A stretch of DNA of 64,000 nucleotides from Martinezella lusitana (GTDB lineage: Bacteria > Pseudomonadota > Alphaproteobacteria > Rhizobiales > Rhizobiaceae). The notes below the pieces were generated by a model that was not told the DNA's origin, did no database searches, and was given only the letters and a program-made list of their open reading frames with translations. The stretch covers positions 62,001 to 126,000 of the forward strand of contig NZ_JACHBG010000012.1 in the NCBI RefSeq assembly GCF_014207095.1, read 5' to 3'. The position numbers were made by a program, and so were the translations under genes. Below, one piece after another: positions 8,640 to 17,441 of the stretch; position 1 is the stretch's first letter, and each line of letters begins with the position of its first letter.

Positions 8640-9686
8640 ATGAAGTCCCTTTCAAGGCTTGCCCTGTCAGCCGCTGCCATTTCCCTTTTCATTTCGCAGG
8701 CTGCATTGGCAGGCGGCGTCAGCGGTGCGCCTGCTCCCTTTGACAAGGGCGGCGTAAAGGTTGCGCTGATCAGCTATATTTCTGCCGGCGATTTCTTTCA
8801 GGCCTATCAGGCCGGAGCCGAGGCGCAGGCGAAGGCGCTCGATATCGATCTGCGCGTCTTTCCCGGGCGCCAGAATGCGGCTGAGCAGCGCGAGCAGATC
8901 CTGCAGGCGATCAACCTTGGCGTCTCCGGCATTGTCATCGACCACGGTCTGCCGGAATCGCTAGGTGACGTCGTTCAGAAGGCGCTGGACAAGGGCATCA
9001 AAGTTGTCGCCTTCGACGTCAATCTCAACAATCCGAAAATCCCGCAGGTCGAACAGAGCGATCACGAGCTGGCCGAACTCGCGCTGAAGCAGGTCGTGAA
9101 GGACAATGGGGATAGCTTCAAGGCAGGCTATGTCTATGTCGCCGGCTTTGCGCCGCTCGATCGCCGCAACGAGGTCTGGGATAAGTTCAAGAAGCAGAAT
9201 AGCGGTGTCGTCGAAAAGGCGCGCTTCGGCAATGTCAGCGATACGACAGCAACTTCGACTGCCGATCAGGCGAAGGCGGCGCTGACGGCGAATCCGGATA
9301 TCGGCGTCATTTTCGCTCCCTACGACGAGTTTGCGCGCGGCGTGAAGCTCGCCGCCAACGATCTTGGCATCGCAAACAAGCTGAAGATCTATTCGGCCGA
9401 CGTTTCGACGGCCGATATCCAGGAAATCACCGAGCCCGGCAGCCCCTGGGTCGCGACTGTTGCGACCAATCCCGCCGTCGTGGGAGCCGTTTCCATTCGC
9501 GCGACGGCTCTGCAGATCGCGGGGCAGGACGTGCCGCACCAGATTACCGTCAAGCCGACGCTCCTGACCCAGGAGGGGCTGCGTACGGCCGGCGTCAAGA
9601 CGATCGAGGAGCTCGCGCAGAAGGTGCCAGCCTTCAATGCGAGCGATGCAGTGACGGCGAGCTGGATACCACAGAAGCTCTTCTAA
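8640..9686 (+). CDS. Sugar-type ABC transporter substrate-binding protein (second)
   Basis: 348 residues, RbsB-like fold. The Sec signal peptide is MKSLSRLALSAAAISLFIS ending near AALAG, followed by GVKVALISYISAGDFFQAY and typical family segments such as GVSGIVIDHGLPE. ATG 8640 is taken because the signal peptide starts there. It is divergent from the complete CUT2 importer and has no permease or ATPase of its own. It probably feeds a second ligand into that importer and is followed directly by a flavin-dependent oxidase. Confidence 0.9.
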   Translation: MKSLSRLALSAAAISLFISQAALAGGVSGAPAPFDKGGVKVALISYISAGDFFQAYQAGAEAQAKALDIDLRVFPGRQNAAEQREQILQAINLGVSGIVIDHGLPESLGDVVQKALDKGIKVVAFDVNLNNPKIPQVEQSDHELAELALKQVVKDNGDSFKAGYVYVAGFAPLDRRNEVWDKFKKQNSGVVEKARFGNVSDTTATSTADQAKAALTANPDIGVIFAPYDEFARGVKLAANDLGIANKLKIYSADVSTADIQEITEPGSPWVATVATNPAVVGAVSIRATALQIAGQDVPHQITVKPTLLTQEGLRTAGVKTIEELAQKVPAFNASDAVTASWIPQKLF

Positions 9687-9755
9687 TCAGTTGATACCGA
9701 TTTGCCGGCGGACTACGCGTCCGCCGCTTTATGCCAAAGAACCGGAGTTTACGTC

Positions 9756-10961
9756 ATGAGCCAGTCCAACGTCGTCTTTGCCGGCAACCGGAATGTCACG
9801 CGCGAGATCCTTTTTGCCAGGGCTGAGGAAATTGCCGCCGATCTTTCCACGCGTGCCGCGGAGCTTGACCGTGAGGGCCGCCCACCCCTTGCGGAGATCG
9901 TCAAACTGAAGAATGCAGGCCTGTTGAATGCGCTGCATGCGCAGCAAATCGGCGGGGGTGGTATCGACTGGGTGGACGCCTTGCGGCTCGTGCGTATCCT
10001 CGCGCGGGGAGAAAGCTCCATTGGCCAGCTTCTCGGCTATCACTACGTCAATAGCCAATATATTCATTGGGCCTTCGATGAGGCGCGCGCGCAGGAGCTT
10101 GCCGGCAAGACAGTTGCCAGCAGTCTCTATTGGGGCGCAGCCGTCAATCCGCGCGATCCGGGGCTCGTGCTGACGCGCCGCGCCAACGGCTATGTTCTGA
10201 ATGGCCGCAAATCCTTCTCGACCGCAGCGCGCGTCTCCGACTACATCAATGCCAATGCCACGCTCGATGACAGGATCGTCGGCTTCGCCGTCCCGACCGA
10301 TCGAGCGGGCTACAAGGCCAACGACGACTGGGATAATTTTGGCCAGCGCCTGTCCGACAGCGGCAGTGTCGAATTCCATGACTTCCCCGTCTACGAAGAG
10401 GATCTGGACAAGGCGGCATCGACCGGCGTCGAGGCACCTGTGCTGGCGACCTTCAACACGCCGCTCATCCAGTTGGTCTTCGTGAATTTTTATCTGGGTA
10501 CGGCAGAGGGCGCGTTGCGCGAGGCTGTCGATTATGTGCGGACGACGACAAGGCCGTGGATCACGTCCGGTGCCGAGCGTGCCGCCGACGATCCGTATAT
10601 TCTCGAACGTGTCGGCGAGTTCACCGCTGCCTTGAAGGCTTCCGCTGCCTTGGCCGACAGTGCTGCCACGACCGTACAAGCCGCTCTTGCCAAGGGGCAA
10701 AGGGTGACGGCGCGGGAGCGCGGCGAAGTCGCCGCCGAAGCCTATGCCGCCAAGGTCAGCGCCACCCACGTTTCCCTTGACATCACATCACGCATATTCG
10801 AGCTGACCGGCGCACGGTCGACAGCGGAGAAGTATCGTTTCGATCGCTTCTGGCGCAATGTCCGGACGCATACCTTGCACGATCCCGTATTCTACAAGGC
10901 CAAGGAAGTCGGAGAGTTCGTTCTCAATGACAAGATTCCCGAGGTGAGCCTCTACAGCTAG
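9756..10961 (+). CDS. DszC/SfnB-like acyl-CoA-dehydrogenase-fold flavin monooxygenase
   Basis: 401 residues with the acyl-CoA dehydrogenase fold (group D flavin monooxygenase): an N-terminal helical domain, a middle beta domain containing NGRKSFSTAARVSDYI, and a C-terminal helical domain ending with RFWRNVRTHTLHDPV. That last motif is typical of DszC/SfnB/IsoB-type enzymes that use reduced flavin and oxygen rather than acyl-CoA. ATG 9756 begins at MSQSNVVFAG; an upstream in-frame extension lacks support. It follows the second binding protein and is ended by a strong hairpin. It may act with the NtaA-type enzyme on the imported compound. Confidence 0.85.
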   Translation: MSQSNVVFAGNRNVTREILFARAEEIAADLSTRAAELDREGRPPLAEIVKLKNAGLLNALHAQQIGGGGIDWVDALRLVRILARGESSIGQLLGYHYVNSQYIHWAFDEARAQELAGKTVASSLYWGAAVNPRDPGLVLTRRANGYVLNGRKSFSTAARVSDYINANATLDDRIVGFAVPTDRAGYKANDDWDNFGQRLSDSGSVEFHDFPVYEEDLDKAASTGVEAPVLATFNTPLIQLVFVNFYLGTAEGALREAVDYVRTTTRPWITSGAERAADDPYILERVGEFTAALKASAALADSAATTVQAALAKGQRVTARERGEVAAEAYAAKVSATHVSLDITSRIFELTGARSTAEKYRFDRFWRNVRTHTLHDPVFYKAKEVGEFVLNDKIPEVSLYS

Positions 10962-11013
10962 GCCTATTTTCGCCGTAGGAGCACGCAGGCGAGAGACAGA
11001 CCACTGGCTGTCG

Positions 11014-11054
11014 AAAACCTCCATTCAATCCGAAAGGATCGAATGGAGGTTTTT
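11014..11054 (+). terminator. Rho-independent terminator after the SfnB-like gene
   Basis: Arms AAAACCTCCATTC and GAATGGAGGTTTT flank an inner stem ATCC/GGAT closed by a GAAA tetraloop, followed by T residues. It lies about 50 bp past the stop of the upstream gene. Confidence 0.85.
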
Positions 11055-11271
11055 GGCTGGAAGTTGATTTCTCAAGACGGAGCTTGCGTCCATTTGAAGC
11101 GAGTGCTTCAGCAAGCCGTTTGCACTGTTGACGCGTAGCTCAATCCCGATCCTATATTCATAGGCGAAACGGTGTCTTCCATAAGGTGTTTCGCATTTTT
11201 CTATAAAGTCATCCGAGGTCGGACACCGTAACCTGTATTTCTCATTTGGAGGAAATGAGAAACGCAAAGGT
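11055..11271 (+). promoter_or_regulatory. Leader region of the NCS2 permease with GGAGG-loop hairpin
   Basis: At 11238-11262 a perfect 10-bp inverted repeat TTTCTCATTT / AAATGAGAAA encloses the 5-base loop GGAGG, ending 9 bp before the ATG. The rest of the region shows no gene. The hairpin could act as an RNA control element or protein-binding site. It does not match a purine riboswitch that I can recognise. Confidence 0.5.
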
Positions 11272-12759
11272 ATGGAGGAGTTTACCTTGGCAGTACCCGC
11301 AGAGGAAAATGCCGCGTCTTTATCCCCTGAGGATGAAAAGCTCGGTCTTGGCGCAAATCTGGCCTACGGCCTTCAGCATGTTCTCACAATGTATGGCGGT
11401 ATTGTCGCCGTTCCCCTGATCATCGGCCAGGCATCCGGTCTCGCACCCGCCGATATCGGTCTGCTTGTGACGGCATCGCTGTTTGCCGGCGGCCTCGCAA
11501 CCATCCTGCAGACGATCGGTCTGCCCTTCTTCGGCAGCCGACTTCCCCTCGTGCAGGGCGTGTCCTTTTCCGGCGTCGCGACCATGATCGCCATTACCGG
11601 ACACGGCGGCATCCAAGTCGTGCTCGGCGCCGTTATCGCGGCTTCGATCATCGGGCTTGCCATCACGCCGGTGTTTTCGCGCATCACGCGCTTCTTTCCA
11701 CCCCTCGTTACAGGCATCGTCATCACGACCATCGGGTTGACGCTGATGCCGGTTGCTGCGGGTTGGGCCATGGGCGGCAATAGAAGCGCACCGGAGTTCG
11801 GCAGTCAGGCCAATATTCTGCTTGCGGCCGTGACGCTTGTCATCGTCTTGCTGCTCAGCAAACTGGGAAGTGCCGCGATATCAAGACTGTCAATCTTGCT
11901 TGCCATCGTCATCGGAACAGGCATCGCCTATGCGCTTGGCATGACGGATTTCTCGCGCGTGGCGAATGGTCCTTTCGTGGCTCTGCCTCAGATCTTTCAC
12001 TTCGGCTATCCGATCTTTGACGCGGCTTCGATCATCTCGATGTTCATCGTCATCATGGTGATCCTCGTTGAGACGTCGGCCGATATTCTGGCTGTTGGCG
12101 AGATCGTCGGGACGAAAGTCGATGCGCGTCGGCTTGGAGACGGTCTGCGTGCCGACATGCTGTCCAGCATCATTGCCCCCGTTTTCGGATCCTTCACCCA
12201 GAGCGCCTTCGCGCAGAATGTGGGCCTTGTCGCCGTGACCGGCATCAAGAGTCGCTATGTCGTCGCAATGGGCGGGCTCTTTCTCGTCGCCTTGGGATTG
12301 TTGCCGGTCGTCGGCCGTATCGTGGCTGCGGTTCCGAGCTCGGTGCTTGGCGGTGCCGGCCTTGTCCTGTTCGGCACGGTTGCCGCAAGCGGGATCAGGA
12401 CGCTCGCCAAGGTCGACTACGAGAACAACATGAACCTCATCATCGTGGCGACCTCCATAGGCTTCGGCATGATCCCGATCGCGTCGCCGACCTTCTATGA
12501 GCATTTCCCGTCATGGGTCATTACCATCTTCCATTCCGGCATCAGTTCGGCGGCATTGATGGCAATCATGCTCAATCTTCTGTTCAATCACCTGAAGATC
12601 GGGAATTCCGATCAGCAGTCGGTATTCGTCGCAGGCACGGAGCGTTCGATCCGATATCAGGACATCGCCGTTCTCCACGATGGCGACTATTTCCTCAACG
12701 GCAGGCTCTATGACGCCAATGGCGCGGAGGTCCCGCTCGTCATTGCAGAGGCTCATTAG
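11272..12759 (+). CDS. NCS2 family nucleobase (xanthine/urate-type) permease
   Basis: 495 residues, 12-14 membrane segments, nucleobase:cation symporter-2 family. The conserved QH pair is at residues 35-36 (LQHVLTMYGG) and the NAT signature QNVGLVAVTG starts near residue 315. Its form resembles xanthine and urate carriers more than uracil carriers. Two starts compete: ATG 11272, and TTG 11287, which has a better-spaced GGAGGAG ribosome site at 11274-11280. It is monocistronic, ending at a bidirectional terminator, with no purine catabolic genes nearby. Specificity is inferred from the motif only. Confidence 0.88.
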   Translation: MEEFTLAVPAEENAASLSPEDEKLGLGANLAYGLQHVLTMYGGIVAVPLIIGQASGLAPADIGLLVTASLFAGGLATILQTIGLPFFGSRLPLVQGVSFSGVATMIAITGHGGIQVVLGAVIAASIIGLAITPVFSRITRFFPPLVTGIVITTIGLTLMPVAAGWAMGGNRSAPEFGSQANILLAAVTLVIVLLLSKLGSAAISRLSILLAIVIGTGIAYALGMTDFSRVANGPFVALPQIFHFGYPIFDAASIISMFIVIMVILVETSADILAVGEIVGTKVDARRLGDGLRADMLSSIIAPVFGSFTQSAFAQNVGLVAVTGIKSRYVVAMGGLFLVALGLLPVVGRIVAAVPSSVLGGAGLVLFGTVAASGIRTLAKVDYENNMNLIIVATSIGFGMIPIASPTFYEHFPSWVITIFHSGISSAALMAIMLNLLFNHLKIGNSDQQSVFVAGTERSIRYQDIAVLHDGDYFLNGRLYDANGAEVPLVIAEAH

Positions 12760-12775
12760 TCTCGGCTATTCATAA

Positions 12776-12813
12776 AAGCGGCTTGAGAGCGCCTCCACGC
12801 TTTCAAGCCGCTT
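12776..12813. terminator. Bidirectional terminator between convergent genes
   Basis: Stem AAGCGGCTTGA / TCAAGCCGCTT with a 16-base loop, flanked by A residues on the left and CTT-rich sequence on the right, between the convergent permease and SfnB-like genes. Confidence 0.75.
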
Positions 12814-12875
12814 CTTCATGGGTGCCTGGTGGCCATTTGCGCCATCGACGGACAGGGCCGTGGTTCAGCTCATCG

Positions 12876-14093
12876 TCAAAGGGCGCCGTTCTTCGGCGGA
12901 ATGACGTCGTTGAGATGGTAGTTGCCGACGACATGGTATTTCCAGCGAACGGGATCGTGGAGCGTATGCGTGCGCGCATTGCGCCAGTACCGATCGAGAT
13001 TGAGATCGAGCTTGACGGATGCCGTGCCGGCGAGCTCGAACAGCGTGTTGGTCGCCTCAATGGCGATTTCCGTAGTCAGCACCTTGGCTGCGGCAACCGC
13101 CAAGGTCGCCTCGATCACTCTCTTCTCGGTGGTCTCTACCTGGGCCGCATCGACCTTGCGCCCGGCACGCTCGATCGTCGCGGTGGCCGCCTCCAGCCGG
13201 ATAGCAATTTGTCCGACCTTGGCGATGGTCAGCGGGTCGTCGCTAGCGTGCTCGACACCGCTGTCCATCCAAGGGCGCGCCTTGGTTTTCACAAAATTGA
13301 GCGTTTCGACAAAGGCGCCACGGGCGATGCCGAGATCGACGCCTGCATGGATGATCTGACCGACCGAACCGATCGTCGTTGGACGCTCGAAACCCTTGTG
13401 ATGCAGAACGACGTGATCGGCATTCACATAGACATTGTTGAGCACCGTGGTGCCGCTTCCGGTCGTACGCTGTCCGAAACCATCCCAGTCGTCGATGATT
13501 TCGACACCCTCCGTCCCCTTCGGAACGAAGGCCATGACGAGCTTTTCGCTCTCATCAAGCGCGAAGATCGTGATCCAATCCGCAAAGAGCACACCGGTTG
13601 AATAGAATTTTCGTCCATTGATGCGGTAGCCCGGGCCGTCCCGGGCGATACGGGTATTGTAATGGCCGACGGTTTTCGTTCCGCGTTCCGACAGGGCGTT
13701 GCCGAAGCGGTCGCCGGCAAGAGCCCGGCCAAAAAAGTAGCGTTTCTGGTCTTCGGAGCCGTCTACGCGCAGTGCTTCCAGAATGTAGAAGTGGTTTTGT
13801 GGGATCTGCCCGATCGAACCGTCGGCCTGTGCCAGGATCGCGGTGATTTCGGCGAGTGTGGAATTCGAGACGTCAAGCCCCCCGTATTCTTCCGGAACCG
13901 TGATCGCCAAGAGCCCCGATTGCGCCAGTATATCCATTTCCGCAAAGGGCAGCTGTCTTTCGCTGTCGCGCTCGGATGCGGTCGAGGCGAAATGCTCCGC
14001 AAGCTCGCGGGCGACGGTGAGCGCCTGCTGCTCGGTCTCAAGCACGGTGGCCTGGGGGTGCTTGGAGTTGAGTTGGTGCAATTGCGCGTTCAT
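12876..14093 (-). CDS. SfnB-like acyl-CoA-dehydrogenase-fold flavin monooxygenase
   Basis: 405 residues from ATG 14093, which has GGAGTC upstream; a second ATG lies at 14111. The fold is that of an acyl-CoA dehydrogenase, with PEEYGGLDVS in the N-terminal part, NGRKFYSTGVLFADWI in the middle and RYWRNARTHTLHDPV near the end, as in the SfnB family linked to sulfone metabolism in pseudomonads. It resembles the enzyme at 9756-10961 and may be an old duplicate. Its own promoter would lie in the 174 bp upstream. Substrate unknown; reduced flavin must come from elsewhere. Confidence 0.85.
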   Translation of the reverse strand: MNAQLHQLNSKHPQATVLETEQQALTVARELAEHFASTASERDSERQLPFAEMDILAQSGLLAITVPEEYGGLDVSNSTLAEITAILAQADGSIGQIPQNHFYILEALRVDGSEDQKRYFFGRALAGDRFGNALSERGTKTVGHYNTRIARDGPGYRINGRKFYSTGVLFADWITIFALDESEKLVMAFVPKGTEGVEIIDDWDGFGQRTTGSGTTVLNNVYVNADHVVLHHKGFERPTTIGSVGQIIHAGVDLGIARGAFVETLNFVKTKARPWMDSGVEHASDDPLTIAKVGQIAIRLEAATATIERAGRKVDAAQVETTEKRVIEATLAVAAAKVLTTEIAIEATNTLFELAGTASVKLDLNLDRYWRNARTHTLHDPVRWKYHVVGNYHLNDVIPPKNGAL

Positions 14094-14267
14094 GGGGGAC
14101 TCCGATTTCATTCGGCGTCACGATGCCGCATTCAAAGCGGTGCTTCGAGGAAAGGCTTTTCGTTTTTTCCTGTCGGTCCGCGCCTTCATTTCTTTATCGG
14201 TAGAAATTCTAGACAATAACTATCCGGAGAAGGTGCGATGCGATTGCTCCCAAGTCTTGCACGCATT

Positions 14268-15566
14268 TCAACGCTGTCCGGCACGCCAGTCTGCAAAACG
14301 GGCGTGCGCGAGTGCAATGGACGCAACGAGGGGCGTTAAACTATGAAAGGGCAGCGGGCGACTGGATTGTAGTGGGATCGGCAACGAGGCGGCCTGTTCT
14401 CCAAGGGCCAGCCTGGCAAGAACATGACCCAGCTGAGCCGTCATGGCGATGCCGCGGCCGTTGCAGCCTATGCCGCCGAAGAAATTGTCGCCGAACCGAT
14501 AGAGCCGAGGCAGGAAATCCGGTGTCATGATGGCAACGCCGGTCCAGACGACTTCGACGCCGGGATGGCGGGGCAGGCGGAGTTCGGATGCAAGACGGTC
14601 GACGACGGCGCGGCCGACACGCTCGAAAGCGCCGATAGGATTGATGGCCATGCCGCCGCTGATCAGCCTGTTGTCGCGATCTAGCCGGTAGGTGAAAAGA
14701 TTGGAGCGCGTGTCGCCAAGGGGACGTCGGTGCGGCGCAATACGGGCAACCGTCTCCGCCTCGATTGGCTTGGTCGCTACCTGATAGACCCTGAGCGGCA
14801 CACCGGTGCGTCCCATGCGGGTCGCAACACCGATCGTAAAGGCGTTCGTCGCCAGAAGCACGCTGTCTGCCTCAATCTCCCGGCCCGCAAGGGCGATCCG
14901 CCAGATACTGCCATGTCGCTCGACCCGATCTACCGAGCTGTTTTCGCTGATGTTGCCACCATGTCGCAGGACGGCATGCGCAAGACCAAAGAGATAGTTC
15001 AGCGGGTGGATGGTCCCGCCGGAATGATCGATCAACCCGCCGGAATAGATATCCATTCCCGTTTCGTCCTGGATCTCCGGCGCTTCAAGGAACTCGACCG
15101 GACGGCCAAGTTCCGCCCAATCGCGGGCGCGTTGGCGCAGAACGTCGGCCATAGCCTCGCCATAGGCAGGCTGCAACCAGCCGGTCTGGGCCGCATCGCA
15201 GGCAATCCCTTCTTCGGCGATGGTCGCATAGACCCGATCGGCTCCCGCGCCGACGAGAGAGAGAAGGGCGTCGGCTTTGTCGCGAGGCAGCTTTTGGCGA
15301 ACCGTCGCCGGATCCGCCTTGGCGAAATTCGGAACGACGAAGCCGGCATTCATGCCGCTCGCGCCGGCACCCAATCGTCCTGCGTCCAGAATGCAGACGG
15401 AGCGGCCGGCGCGCGCAAGATGAAGCGCCGCCGTCAGGCCCGTAAAACCGCCGCCGATCACGACCACGTCGCAACGTGAAGGCAACTCGCGGGCAAGTTC
15501 CGGCGGCGGATTGGCCGTCAGCGTCCAGAGCGTGGGATTGGTGGGGCGGGCAATGCTGCTGGGCAT
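14268..15566 (-). CDS. FAD-dependent oxidoreductase (DAO family)
   Basis: 432 residues, D-amino-acid-oxidase-like family (as in gamma-glutamylputrescine oxidase). The dinucleotide motif VVVIGGGFTGLTAA sits about 35-50 residues in, followed by GRLGAGASGMNAGFV, a typical FAD-binding continuation. ATG 15566 with GGAAGA upstream is preferred over TTG 15584. It would oxidise the C-N bond of an amine or amino acid. It is the last gene of the seven-gene minus-strand operon with the LivK-like binding protein, so its substrate is probably the imported compound or a product of it. Confidence 0.88.
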   Translation of the reverse strand: MPSSIARPTNPTLWTLTANPPPELARELPSRCDVVVIGGGFTGLTAALHLARAGRSVCILDAGRLGAGASGMNAGFVVPNFAKADPATVRQKLPRDKADALLSLVGAGADRVYATIAEEGIACDAAQTGWLQPAYGEAMADVLRQRARDWAELGRPVEFLEAPEIQDETGMDIYSGGLIDHSGGTIHPLNYLFGLAHAVLRHGGNISENSSVDRVERHGSIWRIALAGREIEADSVLLATNAFTIGVATRMGRTGVPLRVYQVATKPIEAETVARIAPHRRPLGDTRSNLFTYRLDRDNRLISGGMAINPIGAFERVGRAVVDRLASELRLPRHPGVEVVWTGVAIMTPDFLPRLYRFGDNFFGGIGCNGRGIAMTAQLGHVLARLALGEQAASLPIPLQSSRPLPFHSLTPLVASIALAHARFADWRAGQR

Positions 15567-15702
15567 TAGCGGATGATCTTCCAAAACCTATGCCAGATCG
15601 CTGTCTCGATATGCCGGCCGCTGAAAGGAATCGTTGGTCTATGTTTCCTGGACGAGGCGCCGTTTCGCGCGCCTCGTCATATTTTCAATGGCTTGCGCCA
15701 GA

Positions 15703-16959
15703 CTATTTGATCTTTTCCTTGAGAGCCGAGACGTCTTCCATCTTCAGCTCACCATCGGTCGTGACCTTACCGTCGGCGATCTTCCAGAGACGGAACGGGC
15801 CGGTGATGTCCCCATACTGATCGAAGGAAACAGGTCCGATGACGCCTTCGTAGCGGATCGGCTTGCCTTCCTTGATTAGGCCGAGGGCCTTGGCGAACTC
15901 TTCCTTGCCGGCATAGATCGGCGCGCCCTTCGGGTCGACAACCTTGTAGATGTCATCCTTCAGCTTCGAGGTGTCGTCGCCGGCAATAGCAAGCGCGAGA
16001 CCGACGATCGCGCCCGCGTCGTAGGCGCGGTCGGCCGCCGGGTTGGTCGGTTCGATGCCGGAGAAGGTCTTGTAGTTCTTGTTGAAGTAGTCGGTTGAAG
16101 GCGTCGGCGTTGTACCCGACGACGTTCCATAGGCATCCTTGAGGTAATCGGCTCCGACCGAGTCGATGAAGTCAGGGCTGTTCATGCCGTCATTGAGCAG
16201 GAATTTCTGCGGACCGCCCTGTGAGATCCATGTTCGGGCGATGGTGGCGCCGTCGACCGGCGTGCTGACGAGATAGAGACCATCCGGACTGCCTGCCATG
16301 CCTGCCGTGACTTCCGACGCATAGCTCGACTGTTTCTCATTATAGGGCGTGGTCGAAATGATCGTGCCGCCGAGCGCCTTGTAGGCCTTCGAGAACTCGG
16401 CAACCATGTTGACGCCGAAGTCGCTGTTGACGTGAATGATCGCCAGCTTCTTGAAGCCCTTGTCGATCGCGTATTTGGCGGCAGCGATGCCCTGCAGCGA
16501 GTCCGAGGTGATCGTGCGGAAGAAGATGCCGTTGGTCTTGCCGTCGCGGCCAAGCGCCGTCAGCGTCGGCGAAGAGGCGGCCGGGGAGACCTGGACGACC
16601 TTAGCGGGCGCGGTGACCGACGTCAGGATCGGGATTGTTACAGAGGAAATGATGCCGCCGATAACAGCGGGAACCTTCTTCACCTGTACAAGTTGCGTGG
16701 CGGCGTCGACTGCGACATTGCCCTGGCTCTGGCTATCGCGGGTGTCCGTCACCAGATCGCAGCCATGCACGCCACCGGCGGCATTGATGTCACGAAAGGC
16801 CATCTCGACGGACTTCGCGCCGGCCTGGCCATATTCGCCGGCCGGACCGGTCAGTTCCATCACGAGACCCACCGTCACCTTGCAGTCCGCGGCATTGGCG
16901 ACACCGGCTGCGGCTAGAAGGGCCAGAGCCGTCGTGATTTGAAATATCGTCTTCTTCAT
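15703..16959 (-). CDS. Branched-chain amino acid-type ABC transporter substrate-binding protein
   Basis: 418 residues, LivK/Peripla_BP_6 family. The Sec signal peptide begins MKKTIFQITTALALLAAAG and is cleaved near ANA-AD. The mature start CKVTVGLVMELTGPAGEYG is typical of the family. ATG 16959 has AAGGGG upstream. It supplies the ligand to the divergently encoded LivHMGF machinery (20195-23620), which has no binding protein of its own. It lies between catabolic genes, so the ligand need not be a branched-chain amino acid. Confidence 0.93.
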   Translation of the reverse strand: MKKTIFQITTALALLAAAGVANAADCKVTVGLVMELTGPAGEYGQAGAKSVEMAFRDINAAGGVHGCDLVTDTRDSQSQGNVAVDAATQLVQVKKVPAVIGGIISSVTIPILTSVTAPAKVVQVSPAASSPTLTALGRDGKTNGIFFRTITSDSLQGIAAAKYAIDKGFKKLAIIHVNSDFGVNMVAEFSKAYKALGGTIISTTPYNEKQSSYASEVTAGMAGSPDGLYLVSTPVDGATIARTWISQGGPQKFLLNDGMNSPDFIDSVGADYLKDAYGTSSGTTPTPSTDYFNKNYKTFSGIEPTNPAADRAYDAGAIVGLALAIAGDDTSKLKDDIYKVVDPKGAPIYAGKEEFAKALGLIKEGKPIRYEGVIGPVSFDQYGDITGPFRLWKIADGKVTTDGELKMEDVSALKEKIK

Positions 16960-17012
16960 CTTTGTTCCCCTTGTTCGGTCAACGATTTTCATTTCTGATT
17001 TTTAGGAACCTG

Positions 17013-17441
17013 TCAGTTGTCCGGCATCTGCAGCCAGGTTTCCTGCAGATGCTGCCATTCGACGCCGTTGGGCGCCGATGAACTTGCGGTGAAAAGCGCG
17101 CTTGCCTGCCGCCGGCTGAATTTGCCGGCGCGCGACTGAGCCTCGATATAGGTCAGGACGATCGTATCTGCGGTTTCATAGCTCGCGCGGATATCCGAAA
17201 TTTCGATGGTGAAATTGCCCTGAAAAGTCGCCCGGTTTGCGCGGATCAATTCGATGGTCCCCGCGCGGTCGAAGACGCGCCCGGTCGGCGGGATCATGTG
17301 AAAAGCCTGACCGAATGTGCGCTCGCAGCGGCCGAAATCGATGCTGTCGGCCGTTGCGGCATCGTACCATCCCTCGAAGAAGCGATGGAAATCGAGGACC
17401 TCGGCGCTGGCCTTTTGAAAGAGAGAGGGTTGCTGGCTCAT
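17013..17441 (-). CDS. NTF2-like/DUF4440-type small protein
   Basis: 142 residues resembling the NTF2/SnoaL superfamily: an N-terminal helix DFHRFFEGWYDAATADSIDF, then a curved sheet with conserved aromatic residues and a C-terminal WQHLQETWLQM strand. Members are small enzymes or binding proteins, often with unknown ligands. It overlaps the aldo/keto reductase gene by 4 bp (ATGA), indicating coupling, and precedes the binding-protein gene. A catalytic role in the same pathway is likely but unproven. Confidence 0.75.
   Translation of the reverse strand: MSQQPSLFQKASAEVLDFHRFFEGWYDAATADSIDFGRCERTFGQAFHMIPPTGRVFDRAGTIELIRANRATFQGNFTIEISDIRASYETADTIVLTYIEAQSRAGKFSRRQASALFTASSSAPNGVEWQHLQETWLQMPDN

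Noticed and set aside
8306..8746. Minus-strand frame across the divergent binding-protein promoters
   Set aside because: It overlaps the start of the plus-strand binding protein, has no ribosome site and shows arginine/alanine-rich, family-less sequence.
11025..11267. 80-codon minus-strand frame upstream of the permease
   Set aside because: It runs through the terminator and the leader hairpin and has no recognisable family.
11055..11271. Purine riboswitch before the NCS2 permease
   Set aside because: The conserved purine-riboswitch core words and three-way junction could not be found; only a simple hairpin is present.
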